A stretch of DNA of 64,000 bases from Timema cristinae (Eukaryota; Arthropoda; Insecta; Phasmatodea; Timematidae): positions 58,954,277 to 59,018,276 of the forward strand of contig JBCFYV010009882.1 in NCBI GenBank assembly GCA_039000515.1, read 5' to 3'. Positions 48,875 through 59,701 of this stretch are shown here, piece after piece (within the stretch, counting starts at the first letter, position 1; each line of letters begins with the position of its first letter). Made by a program: the position numbers and the translations under genes. The notes under the pieces were generated by a model that worked only from the letters and a program-made list of their open reading frames with translations, made no database searches and was not told the DNA's origin.

Positions 48875-51254
48875 AGAGAATCGTCTCAGTAGTCCCAAAG
48901 GTTACAAATTATTTAAATTATTTAAGTCCTGATCTAGGGGATTTGTAAACAACGTCTGTTGATCACCACCAAACTCTTCACACAGACTTGTGCGATATAT
49001 ATAGGAATGGACATATTATCTACCAAAGTAATGTACAACGATTGGTATAAATATGCTAATGGATTGGTCTTACGCACTACTGGGGAACCATCACATATTT
49101 CCAGTGCTGCATTTAAAGTTTAAGTTGATTTGATTACTGGTACAGATTTTATCTATATCAATTTTGATTCTAAAACTCTCAGAAGGTATTCAAAGTATTG
49201 AAAGTATGAACTGAGTCCACAATGATGTAACAATGGGCCTCTTATTCTAAAATACTTAATCCTGACTAATTTATTTTAGCAACTTCGTTATTGCGGGGAT
49301 ACAGGATAGCTGTTATAGAAAATTTCAAAATAAAATTTAGACTCAGCCGTGTGTCAATATTTCCTCTGGAATTTTTATGCTATTTTTATTCAAACTATCT
49401 GCCTCGGTGGCGTTGTTAGCTAACGCCTGGTTTCGTGTCTACTGCCTATACATTGGTGTATAACTTAAGAATTTTAAACTCCTTCCACAGCTGAGAGTAT
49501 TAATTGTTGATCTGAACGATTGCTGTACTATAAGAATGTGGAATAACTAGTAGACATTATCTGAAGTCACTTTCCAACAATAAAACTTTTCTCCCAAATG
49601 AGAAATAATTTTTCGTTTTATCCTGTAATAATTTATTGACTGTATCTAGTGTGTGGCTTGGATACATGGTCGATTCGTTCCATATAGAAATTTTGACTTA
49701 TCTGATGATGGTTCCATCATTCGATGTTACAATTATGCTGTCTCTAATAAAGGTGCTGGTAGTTTGTAGAGCATGTGATAGGTAAAGGTATGCCCGCCTT
49801 TAAAAAGGTTAACTGATATCCAGATATAAGCCACGGGCAGGACAACGTTTCCCTTTCCTCTAATGACGCTTAAAAATATGTTATATGAGTGAGTTATACC
49901 ACTCACACTGGGCCTATTCTAAAATATACAATTAGAAGAGAAAATTAATGGCAGATGGCATTCATCACAATATCAAAGGCAAGTTTTGATCCAGTATTCA
50001 AAAATGTATTTTATTACTACTCTTTGGGCTGCAATTAATTTATAGCTATCAAGGAACCTATAAAAATGACTTCTACATTCAATAATAGAAAACAACATTG
50101 CTCACTTGATGACAGAGCATATTTAAAAAAAATCAATATTATTTGATTATAATAACTTATCATATTAAGTTTAGTGTATGAAGTGAAAAGTAAGAAAATC
50201 ACTTAATGCACTCGGACTCAACAAAACTAATATTTTAAGCATGAGCCATACTAGTGCTGGGGATATTTCATAAGGGGAAAGAGATCTACTTTGAACTATA
50301 AATATATTGAGACGTCCATGTAGCAGTAAGTCACCCTACAACATCAAAGGACATTGACAATGTTTGGACTTTCTATACAACATCAAAGGATGTTGTGCTG
50401 TCACAACTTTTATGTCAACTTGTTACTTTGTGGCTAAAGTATGATTTTATTTCCTTATTATAAAGTGATAAATATCCAAATGCAATTTTGAGTTATTTTA
50501 TTTTGGTAAATGAATACAAATTGGTGACTTATCACATAGTTGATTATTAGCCAAATTGTTAGCAACTATTAGAAAAGAATGTGTATAAAATAAGCTTATT
50601 AGGTGATATATGTTTTAAAAGACTATTAAAATAATATGATTTGGCATTAGTTTGGGATATGTTTTGATTTGAGTAAATATTAACTAAATAATTAATTAAT
50701 TGACTAATAAACGCTCACCTGGGATTCGTGCAAATTTAAATCCCGAGTTCACAAGTCTCGACTAGATGTATATACTACTCCCTCAAAAAATTACTTTAAG
50801 GTTAAATTTTTGCAAAAAACTTAAAATACAAATTTTTAATATTTGAATAGAACATAGTTTTGGAAGAGATGTACCGTGCTCATATAATTTAGAACAGCCA
50901 CTAACAATGTATTTAAAACGAGTGGCGTGTGTGGAGAGAGGGGGTAGGAGGGAATAGTGCCTGCATGCACTGTTTAGGCTCCTTGGTTAAGAGTGGACTA
51001 ACCTTTCCTTAGAGAGCTCAAGTACAAACACATTTTCACCCAATTAAAAAATTTAAATATTTGTAATTGGTGGAGAGTGAGGATACCATGAAATTGGCAG
51101 CTTCCCCTTCACTCATAATGGGGAGTAAGGGTACCATGAAGTTGGATGCTTCCCCCTCCCCCATGTGAATATACCATTTGTAAGCCTACCAAAGCAAAAT
51201 AAGCTATTCTATTTTACGAAACAAAAAATTGCAACCCACTTAAGTGTTCGGATG
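48875..51254. other. No gene firmly seen
   Basis: About 48900-49750 is less AT-rich than its surroundings and may hold further decayed viral-transposon coding DNA, but no motif could be named. A tRNA-like head, ctcggtggcgttgttagc, lies near 49403. About 51060-51160 contains an imperfect 60-base direct duplication (accatgaaattgg, accatgaagttgg). Confidence 0.4.
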
Positions 51255-51440
51255 ATTTAAGACGTTACTCTCTTGTTAGACTAGCCGCTGATGACATGGG
51301 GTTCAAATCCCAGTCGGGTCTATTAGGAATTGTTTTTATCCAAATGGTTTCCCACTCTCCTTCCAAGTAAATGCGGGTAGATGACTTGTCCATAATGTTT
51401 GAGACTGAGCTTATATTTATAGGATAGGAGGGAGAGGGGT
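51255..51440 (+). repeat. SINE family B copy
   Basis: It contains ggggttcaaatcccagtcgg, a tRNA-like B box, with an upstream head and a downstream body (tttcccactctccttcc, aaatgcgggtagatgac). The body aligns with the copies at 61225-61360 and 1335-1460. Confidence 0.6.
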
Positions 51441-51479
51441 GTAGACGTTATAACACAAACATAACATTTTTTATAATAT

Positions 51480-51770
51480 ATATTCACACACTAAAATAGC
51501 TCATACCGTGAAAAGTATACATTGAATATTTATTTCCAAATATATCTCATACCGTGAAAAGTATACATTGAATATTTATTTACAAATATAGATCACGCCA
51601 TGAAAAGTACACTTGGAATATTTATTTGCACACATATACAAGTTTATACAAATATATCTCACACTATCAAAAGTATACTTGGAATATTTATTTAAACACA
51701 ATTAAAAATACAGAAATTTGGCTCACGCCATGTAAAGTATAATTGGAATATTTAATTGAAAAAAAAGTTT
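51480..51770. repeat. 53-bp tandem repeat, about five copies
   Basis: Five copies of a unit containing atctcataccgtgaaaag, tatac and tggaatatttattt. The first two are almost identical and later ones more diverged. The array ends about 300 bases before the left inverted repeat of the polymerase element. Confidence 0.85.
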
Positions 51771-52065
51771 TAGAATATATCATACATCTTGAAGTAAATT
51801 ATACACGTTTATGTGTAGAGGATACAATAATCAATTTCTTGATCTCATAGCTGGAATAGTGGCCTCGGTATTAATTTAAAAAGTCTAGTTTAGAAAGTAT
51901 TTGAATATATGTTCACAACCAGATGGTTTCAATTTAAAATATGTACAAGGGAAAAAAATGACTAGAATTAAAATATATACAAACAAATAATTATATTGAC
52001 TAAAAATAATCAGGTAGGTGAAGGATTGTACTGGTGGATAAGAAAATGTAAAAAACTTATCCCGG

Positions 52066-52228
52066 GTGCATAAAATAAATCAATAAATTTATACGTGTTT
52101 TCATGCAGAAAAAGATGAAAAAATATCAAAACTTTAAAAAATGATATGTCAATGGAACTGTCTAGAGTGAAAGAAGTAAAGGGTGATTATTTAGCCTGTC
52201 TAAATGATCACCTTTTAGTAATGGCGAG
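52066..52228 (+). mobile_element. Left inverted repeat of Polinton-like element
   Basis: About 155 bases here match the reverse complement of 59549-59701. Shared blocks include GTGTTTTCATGCAGAAAAA, GGAACTGTCTAGAGTGAAAG and GTCTAAATGATCACCTTTTA. The intervening 7.3 kb holds a protein-primed DNA polymerase gene, as in Polintons and adintoviruses, whose termini are inverted repeats. The polymerase stop codon (52215-52217, minus strand) lies inside this repeat. Confidence 0.8.
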
Positions 52229-55200
52229 CTCGCTTACAAGGACTATGATACTCAAACGGCAACATATTATAATCATAGGTTATCCGTCGTTAGGTGTACA
52301 CAGGCCGGTAGACTTTAGTCTGCGAAATGGTACATACAGTCTCAAGACCATTTCTTACAATTTTGTGCGGTATCTGTATGTATCTTTCCGCGGCCTGTTT
52401 GGTTACCATCGCTTTCAAAAGTCAAAATCAACGTGGTTCCGATTGCCGTGGTTTATGGTGATCCCGCGAACATTGCACACCGTTTTTGTTTTGGCAGGAT
52501 CGCCACCAACACAAACTCGGTACGCGTAATTATTGGGGCCGCCAAATACAAAGGCGCTAATGTAGCTTCCCAGACCGTGATCTTGAAGTTCGTCAGTGAA
52601 GTCACCTAAAATGTTTCAGGTCGGTGGACTCCAATCGCCGGGGCGTTCAGTGAATATAACGCTATCTGTATCGTGATACAATACGTGGTCTCCCAATTTT
52701 TAAAGGATGCTGTATAAGTGCAACTTAGCCATAGTAGTCTTTTAGCATGCCACCACCACACTCGTGTTAGGGTTATGGCGCAGCGTGTCACGCGCATCCT
52801 TGTAATTGAGGAACATAACCTCATCTTTACATCAATGACGATGCCCACGGTAATGTACGGATCCGTCAGGTACTTGTGGATGCCCTGATAGTCGTTAACA
52901 ACGGCTACGTGTGGTAAATCGGGTCTTTGCCCAAACTTTCTCCATAGCGAATTTAAAAAGAGTTTAGCCAGAGTGTGAAGACCAGGGTTCTTACAAACAG
53001 AACCAAATCAAGTTTTACCCCTTCCCTTTCCTTATAATTTTGAATGTAAGCTAACTTTTCATCTTTTGAGGTACACCAATCTGGCCATCCACTGGCTTCT
53101 TGTTTGATTTCAAAAAAGTATCAATGTACCCGTGAAACAATCCGCCAGAACGTGTCTGACGATCGTAAACAGATACATTGTAATCCCACACTTTGTGTAC
53201 TGCTTCTACGGTGTAGCCTTTCTCAACGGCTTTCCAGATCTCGTCAATCACCCAGACGCCTGTCAACAAGCAATCTTATTTCTTGTTTGTCGTTGTGCTG
53301 ACATGCATCTTGGTTTTTCTCTCCCCCCCCCCCACCCCAATTTCCTGCACAAGATGAACATTAACTTGTCGTGCATCCGTGTAGGCAATATGGGCATGAA
53401 TAAATCCCGCGGAGGCGTCACGATAACTTTGGTTATTCCTTCTACTGTGTCTATAGATGGACAATTTGGTTCCAAGTGATCTTTGGGGTGACTGATGGGA
53501 TATTTTTTGTGCTTGCAAACGTAAGGATACAATGAACACATATCCAAGTACTTGATCTTCTCTCCACAAGAAAGTCCTGCTTCGTGGAAGAGCTTGATAC
53601 AATTTGTACGCCCGCCAAAGAATGCGTCCCTGGGACTGAAGGGCTCCTTACTGTGAAACCTCGTGCTGGAGTACAAATTGTTTCAAGTCCTTGTCTATGC
53701 GTTTCATCGCATTAAATGTACACTTCCACATCTATACGAATGTGTAGCCGGCATTCTTAAACTTTTCTATGCAAGCCATGGTTGATTCATAACGCGTCTC
53801 CATGGTCTCGTGGGGGCTGTTTTTTTATAGGGTTGGTCCTGTCAGGATAACAGAGAGGGCACTCATGCCACAGCACCAAAACTGGAAGATGGTGGTGGTA
53901 TCTTCAGCTTTAAAAACGCCGTCTACGCGTCGCCCTAACACATATTCCTCACGGCCGTTACCCACATGAAGGATAGAGACACAACGTCGATGGGCCTCCC
54001 AGCAGAGCCATTTTACGGCGACGTGCGACTGGTGGTCTGCACACCGGTAGCCACCGTTAGGGATGATCCCGATGGTATTCTCCTTAAGATGACTTCGGCG
54101 GTAAATCAATATGGCCGCTCCTGCGATCGTACACGCCTCTCTGAAAGGATCTACCTTTGCTTTTTCCATAAGCATGCCTCTAAACTTTAGGCTGGCCTTC
54201 CGTAGGATCTCTACATCTTTCACACAATACAGTTCCAACTCGCGGTTAAAATCAAAGACATAGTTTTCTCTGACCAACGCGTCATACCACTTCTCAAAGT
54301 GCTCCGTTCCCTCGACCGACATCTCACCGATGCCGTAGTCCTCCTTTGGCGGCAAGGGTCCCCTATACTCCTTGTTTTCTTATTTATTGAAAAAAGTCGA
54401 AATGTCCCTTGGCCAAAGACTCATCCAAGCCGAATGTCTTGGGCATCTTGGACAACGACATCGGGAGAAAGTTCAGCGAGTCAATTAAATGGAGCGGGCT
54501 GTAACGCATGGACATGATTTTCCCACCGTTCATTATAAGTTCAGGAGTCCATTTTTTAGCCTCCATCATATATTTTAAAATAGAATTTTCATAATAGGCT
54601 TTCACATTATGACTGATGAGGGTGATGTCCTTAAATTTTGTTGCTTTAATTTAATCTATAAATCCGAAAAAGTGGTTCATTGTGGTATCACCCTTGATAA
54701 TGCGAGTCCTATCGCCCCCACATTCGGTGCAATGATGGTCATTTACATCGATATGAAGGCAGGCCTTGCAACACGTCTGTACGAAACAGAGGTTAGGTTC
54801 GTGCAAGTTCGTGTTGACCGCACCTTGAAGAAGAGTTTCTTGTCTGTATTCAAAATCATAGAACAAAAACATGAAACGCTCTATTCTAGTGACGGCTTGG
54901 ATGGGGCCTTCTTCATATAGTAGAAATGACCAAAAGGACGATATATATCGCATACTTTACAAAAAGTCTCATAATACCTGTGGGAATAATTTGATTATTC
55001 TAAACTGAAAAATTTCCGAACAGATCTCACAAACCTTTTTGACATCACAGACCGACATGTGACCTCTGCAAAAACCGGGATGTTTATGGCTATCAAAATA
55101 TGTCTGATTTGTGAACCAACGCCCGCAGTCATTACAGGTCACAGTTTGACCTCCACTGCAAACCGCTTTATCGTAGCACTTTTTGCATGCGGACTCGCAC

Positions 55201-55537
55201 TTGAGCTTATTCTTAGAACTAAACGGCACATGGCACTCGCGGAAAAAGTACGAGCACTTAAATGCGGCTGTTAATTATGTAATGACATCAAAATGGTTTT
55301 GCTTATCGTCGTGAAAATAAAAATCAAGGTAGCCCTTAAAGGAATGTCTGGGAGGGTAGGCCCCTCATATAGGAACACTGTGATTTTGTATTCGGAGAGG
55401 TATGTTTGAAATTGTTTCAGTTCAGTAATTCCACCACCTTTCAATAAATTCACACAGGCATCACGGCATAGTTCCTCTGCTTTGAGTTTTTGAATATGAC
55501 GACCCATTTTAATTTTTCTAAGGGTTTTCACATCCAT
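52215..55537 (-). pseudogene. polB: Protein-primed DNA polymerase B (Polinton/adintovirus type), broken
   Basis: This is a replicative polymerase of Polinton/Maverick virus-transposons, with almost full-length coding content spread over several minus-strand frames. N- to C-terminal, I see LKQFQTYLSEYKITVF (about 55430), a Cys-rich region with repeated CxxC pairs (55230-55000), the exonuclease box FLFYDFEYRQ (about 54860) and DSLNFLPMSLSKMPKTFGL (about 54480). Next come a KDVEILRKASLKFR block, LGRRVDGVF, polymerase motif A as YLDMCSLYP (53550-53524) and a motif-B region GLHTLAKLFLNS (about 52980). Motif C is HDTDSVIF with DTDS at 52672-52661. The C-terminal end is at 52215. The catalytic carboxylates I can place are retained, but frameshifts and stops between blocks make this copy inactive. 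About 1,100 codons is normal for the family. Confidence 0.9.
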
Positions 55538-56305
55538 GCATATTGGTTCTCTTTACACGTCACACACAGCATTGGTGACAACCAATGCACGGGCAAGGCA
55601 GAGTGTGTCGCCATTTTGAATCGTAATGTTTCCTTGGTTTTTACGACTATATTGTGGTAGCAGGGGATAGGTTATCACAATAACGTGCACACCCACTAGG
55701 CTCCTTAAAATGACTTAGTTTAACGTACAGTGGTGCCATACCTTAGAACAAGATATTACTTTGCAACACGCAACTTACGTTATCAAGCACGGCTCGAGCG
55801 TTTAACTGATATGCCCTCCTAAAAGAGACGCATACAGGATTCAACGTCGAGTCCATGCTATTCAAAAGTAAGCCGACATGATCATCGGCGCTGATACCAT
55901 GGTCCTGCAGCTGATTGAGCAACTTAGTTATTTGTTCTTCAAGCCAGCTTAATGCGTCACGATCGCTTGCTGGAGCTCCAAGATGTACGGTAACTTATCT
56001 ACCAGTATAAAAGAAACTCCTCAATTGTTTTATTCTCTCCTCGACGATTTGAAGAGGGGCGCCTGAGAACAAGGCGCCACCAACCTGGTTTACCGGGCCA
56101 CTAAATCCCGATTGTGGTGCCGAAGATGGTTCTGCTGTCGGCACCGCCAAGGGTTGCGGGAGGACCGTGGACTCCGTCTGCCTCACCACAGCTTGGGATC
56201 GAGCACCGTTTCCCTGGCTTTGAAGCGGGGTTCCTGCAGCGGGGTCAAGGGCTCTCACAGACAGCGGTGGGAGATTTGATCCAATATTCCCATCCTCCTT
56301 TTGAA
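55538..56305 (-). pseudogene. N-terminal region of the polymerase gene, with candidate 3' splice site
   Basis: The minus strand is open from 56305 to 55995 with a Pro/Ala/Ser-rich segment (LPQPLAVPTAEPSSAP). After one stop it continues in the same frame with SWLEEQITKLLNQLQ and RRAYQLNARAVLDN (about 55790), then a GTAAGT donor-like site. Near 55610 the phrase NGDTLCLARALVVTNAV is the usual lead-in to Maverick-type polymerase B, so this is the upstream part of the same gene. A tgttatag acceptor-like site precedes 56305, and there is no start codon in frame after it. The true 5' end is therefore likely further upstream, possibly at the exons 58302-58832. Confidence 0.6.
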
Positions 56306-56319
56306 CTATAACACAAAAG

Positions 56320-57080
56320 CATATGTCAAAGTAAGCACTTTAAATAAAAAATTTCTATACATACGCGTATTTTTGAAGCTATACTTCTTTAGGCGCGTTA
56401 TGAAAAAATGATGAGAGTGAAATTTTAAGATGCGCGCGCATCACTGTAACACAAAAGTAACAGGTTGAAGGTAAACCGCTCACTAAGTCTCGAAAAAAAA
56501 AGCTACCAACAAAATAGAAATAGAACCTCTGTTAGTCGCGTATGTTGGTACGCTCGTCGCCTCTGATCACTGTTTTCATATATATAATATTTATCCACAT
56601 GTTTCTAGTTTTTACATTCACAATACGTGTTTTAGTTTCATACAAGTGCGAATTATATATGTGCTAATAAATTATATTCAGTAGTGATTTAAATTGAATA
56701 TTTTGATTAATATTATTTACTATTCGTAAATATTAGTGAAAGAAATTGTGCTTATAGATTTTTTCAAGTGCTCCAATATAATTGAGGTTAACTATTCGTA
56801 TGTATTATTTATTGATATAAATTAAAATATTATTATTTAACATAATTAATACTAAATATTATCATTTTATTGTAATTAATTATTTGCATGCAATTAAAAA
56901 CTATTTTTTAATGATGCAAAGAAGTATAACTTCTCGCGCGTGTACATAATTACACACACCCATTTTTTCTCTTTAAAATGATACCACAAAATGTATAATA
57001 TTTTTTTAATTACAATCTACTTTCGGTATTAATATAATATGTTACAATTTTTTCCTAAACATAATTGCTTTAACTGATAC
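56320..57080. other. AT-rich non-coding DNA inside the Polinton-like element
   Basis: No coding motif was recognised. If the proposed splice joining 58302 to 56305 is right, this is intron. Confidence 0.4.
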
Positions 57081-57084
57081 CAAC

Positions 57085-57650
57085 ATTCACAAAGTGTGTG
57101 AAATAAAATACACTTGAACCCTAGTACAGCTACAAATACAGTCCAGGGCAACTAATTTATCACTATGAAAGGTTAAACCTACCTTTTCATCCATGCCGAG
57201 AATCGAACCCGGGACCCGTCACAAAGTGTGTGTAAAAAATACACTTTAACCCAAATATACTTGAACCCTAGTACAGTTACAAATACAGTCCGGGGCAACT
57301 AATTTATCACTTTGAAAGGTTAAACCTACATTTTCATCCATGCCGAGAATCGAATATGGGACCCTTCAAATGTGTATGTTATAAATACACTTTAGTCCTA
57401 GTACACTTGAACCTTAATACAATTACAAAATACAGTCCAGAGCAGTTAAATTATCACTATAAAGTGTTAAACATACATTTTCATCGATGCAGGGAATCGA
57501 ACCCGGGACCTTTCGCAAAGTGTTTGTAATAAAATACACCTTAGGATATTTACAAATACAGTCCAGGGCAGTTAAGTTATCAATATGAAAGGTTAAACCC
57601 TTATTTTCACCCCCTGTCTGGAATCGAACCAGGGCCCCTTGGTTCGGTAA
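57085..57650 (-). repeat. Tandem array of tRNA-B-box-bearing units, four copies
   Basis: Four imperfect units of about 125-150 bases. On the minus strand each has GGTCCCGGGTTCGATTCTCG or a variant, then a body with the complements of tttcatccatgc, tatcactatgaaaggtt and aaatacagtccagggca. The B-box-like core is CGGGTTCGATTC. A single diverged copy lies at 62804-62925, so the unit also exists alone. Confidence 0.8.
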
Positions 57651-57687
57651 TCAAAAAAATTAACATGTGCAAATATATAGTGTTTGT

Positions 57688-57711
57688 CTCTCTCTCTCTC
57701 TCTCTCTCTCA
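57688..57711. repeat. (TC)n microsatellite
   Basis: Short pure TC tract between the tandem array and the tRNA-like unit at 57955-58045. Confidence 0.9.
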
Positions 57712-57954
57712 TTTAAATGATTGGCTTAATCAACAAGATAATTTCTCCTGTATATATATTTGAATGCCTGTAAGAAATATCTGTAAAGTTAAAACACACA
57801 ATTTCCCCATTTAAAACCGTATAAATGGTCGAAACAGGCTATATAAGTATACAGATACTGTTTTAAAGTTCAAATCTCGGGTCACTTTTTTATTCATAAA
57901 ATGCTAAGACTATGACATCCACAAACCCTGTCCGCTGTATGATAATTTATCAAA

Positions 57955-58045
57955 CCAACCAACACTTTTTAACCGTGTTGGGAAATGAACCCGGACCAAT
58001 AGTTTACTATACAGACACGCTATCGAATGCGCTAAGGTGGTGGCT
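57955..58045 (-). repeat. tRNA-derived SINE head
   Basis: The minus strand reads CACCTTAGCGCATTCGATAG (A-box-like), then GGTCCGGGTTCATTTCCC (B-box-like). Spacing is tRNA-like, but the acceptor and anticodon stems do not pair well, so it is not called a tRNA gene. Confidence 0.55.
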
Positions 58046-58301
58046 GAATATTTGACCCAGTACATTGCAAACGTGAATTTAATAAGTGGCTAAAGCGACA
58101 ATTATAATTTTCTCTCTTTGAATGTTTGTAATGACAAGAGTTAATATTCTTGAAATGGTCAGCTGACAAAAGGTTTTGGTATGCCGTCGAAATAATGGTG
58201 GTTTGGGGGAAAAGCACCCACAAATAACTGTCTATTTCCAAACGATTGGCTATAGTATAGTTACTTGTAGACGGTACTAAAATATAGATTGGAAAACTTA
58301 C

Positions 58302-58502
58302 ATATCAGCTGGTCTATCAAGTCCAATTCACCCCAAACATCAGGGATAGCCATCATCTCCACTTCGCTGCTTTCAGCACCCGATAGCCACACACGTGCTG
58401 CGGGTTCTACATCGTGTAGCTGCCCCCAATCGCTGAGCGGTGATGTTTGTACCTCCGGGTCCACCCTCAGACCGTTGTTCAGAACGTATGGATCCCAATA
58501 AT
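58302..58502 (-). CDS. Exon 3 of a spliced acidic ORF upstream of polB
   Basis: Acceptor tattttcag precedes 58502 and a strong donor GTAAGT follows 58302. The exon joins the previous one through a split Asp codon and leaves one base. It is 66 codons without a stop and rich in Asp, Glu and Trp (VWLSGAESSEVEMMAIPDVW, then GELDLIDQLI). I do not recognise the family. The leftover base is in phase with the acceptor at 56305 in the polymerase N-terminal region, so this may be a 5' exon of the polymerase transcript. The alternative is a short separate gene ending in a further exon near 58240. Confidence 0.5.
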
Positions 58503-58595
58503 CTGAAAATAATTAAATACATATTTATTACTATCATGGGGGAGAGGGGAGAAACACTGCCATTTCTCTAAAATATATAGCAGGACGCTAATTAC

Positions 58596-58706
58596 CCATC
58601 GACCAGTTGTTATCAGCCAGGCAAATTCCATCCTCGGTAAAAAGCGCCAAAGCGTCAATTCCATCGAACGCCGAAGACGTCGGGATTGCGTCGTCTTCTT
58701 GGTAAT
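58596..58706 (-). CDS. Exon 2 of the spliced acidic ORF
   Basis: Acceptor ttttttgacag precedes 58706 and donor ATGG|GTAATT follows 58596. There are 36 whole codons between split codons on both sides, no stops, and a strongly acidic sequence (QEDDAIPTSSAFDGIDAL, then FTEDG). The mix of acidic with Phe, Leu and Trp residues is like an acidic activation domain, which is inference only. The introns on each side are 89 and 93 bases, ordinary for insects. Confidence 0.5.
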
Positions 58707-58795
58707 CTGTCAAAAAAGCAAATACCGCTGTCCACCAAAGACGTAATAAGCAAAATAGCTACCTTTAAAACATACAAAACGATTTTAAAAAATAC

Positions 58796-58832
58796 CTGAA
58801 TTTATCCAATTTTCCGGAGCGTTGACACTCAT
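58796..58832 (-). CDS. Exon 1 with start codon of the spliced acidic ORF
   Basis: ATG at 58832-58830 opens MSVNAPENWINS, followed by donor CAG|GTATTT. No earlier in-frame ATG lies between it and the initiator at 58867, and the preceding bases are atcatcaag. The 5' leader would be about 35 bases. The exon is too short to be found as an ORF. It is supported by the joint pattern of TATA box, initiator, ATG and two following phase-matched introns. Confidence 0.5.
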
Positions 58833-58864
58833 CTTGATGATTATCTCTAGCAACTACGTATTGA

Positions 58865-58900
58865 AATGACCGACTACAACGATTTAAAGATATATTTATA
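58865..58900 (-). promoter_or_regulatory. TATA box and initiator for the spliced ORF
   Basis: The minus strand has TATAAATA at 58900-58893 and TCATT at 58869-58865, whose A at 58867 would be +1. That places the TATA box 33 bases upstream, the canonical arthropod RNA polymerase II core-promoter spacing. The ATG follows 35 bases later. Confidence 0.5.
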
Positions 58901-59049
58901 GTGGCTTCAAAGGGTGTGCCACCTGTAAATATGTTGGCTTGTTACTGCGCAATAAAATTATTTCCTCATCGGTGATCAACGTAAAGGAGCATGTATATAC
59001 CATTAGATGTCATTCGTGGTAGCACCCCCGGCGAACACAGTCATGTCAG

Positions 59050-59260
59050 CCAGCCACTGGCTAGGGTGTCTGATATGCCATGATGGGCCGTTATCCATCC
59101 ACTGCGTTCTTACCTGCGGGTACACATCACGCCCTGCGTCGGAATGAGGTAGGGTTTAAATCCCCACCTGTAATGTCGACAAACGCTAATTTCATCTTTC
59201 AAACCCTGACAAATGCCAGTGCACATTTCGCCTGGTCCCAAAAAATCATCCGGCAATCTT
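59050..59260 (+). repeat. SINE family C, copy 1
   Basis: It has a tRNA-like head (gccactggctagggtgtctg), a B-box-like gggtttaaatcccca, and a body with acaaacgctaatttcatctt and aaaccctgacaaatgcc. The body recurs at 59478-59555. Confidence 0.6.
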
Positions 59261-59329
59261 GACTAAAATATTATGAATTTTATTTGCGAGATAGAACCCT
59301 ATATTTGATGCTGAGCCAAGGGACCCGAG

Positions 59330-59556
59330 CTCGTTTCCCGTGTCAATCTGGAGTAAGCATAATTAATAGCTTGGCTATTTGAAACCACCTAAACTAGCCC
59401 CCGTGAAAGCAAAATTTTTATTATTCTGCCTCAAAAGGTCCCTGATTCGAATCCCGTGTTCATGTGTCAAAGATGGGCCCTGCAAGGTCTACAAACGTTA
59501 ATTTCACCTTTAAAACCCTGACAAATACCTGTGAACATTTCTCCTGGTCTCACCAC
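59330..59556 (+). repeat. SINE family C, copy 2, abutting the right inverted repeat
   Basis: It contains gattcgaatcccgtgttc (B-box-like), then acaaacgttaatttcacc and aaaccctgacaaatacct, aligning with copy 1 at 59050-59260. Its end runs into the right inverted repeat of the polymerase element. Confidence 0.6.
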
Positions 59557-59701
59557 GACTAAAAGGTGATCATTTAGACGGGCTGAATAATCACCTTTTT
59601 TTTCTTTCACTCTAGACAGTTCCACCCATATACCATTTTTCAAAGATTTTGAGCTATTTTTTCTGCATGAAAACACGCATATTTTTTATTTTTTTATGCA
59701 C
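59549..59701 (-). mobile_element. Right inverted repeat of Polinton-like element
   Basis: Reverse-complement partner of 52066-52228, roughly 80% identical by eye. The two repeats delimit about 7.6 kb, well below the 15-20 kb usual for a complete Polinton. Capsid, integrase, protease and ATPase genes are not found between them. Confidence 0.8.

Noticed and set aside
52146..52529. 127-residue plus-strand ORF
   Set aside because: Antisense shadow of the polymerase C-terminus and the left inverted repeat.
57955..58045. Possible tRNA gene
   Set aside because: A- and B-box-like sequences are present, but no convincing acceptor or anticodon stem. Better explained as a tRNA-derived SINE.
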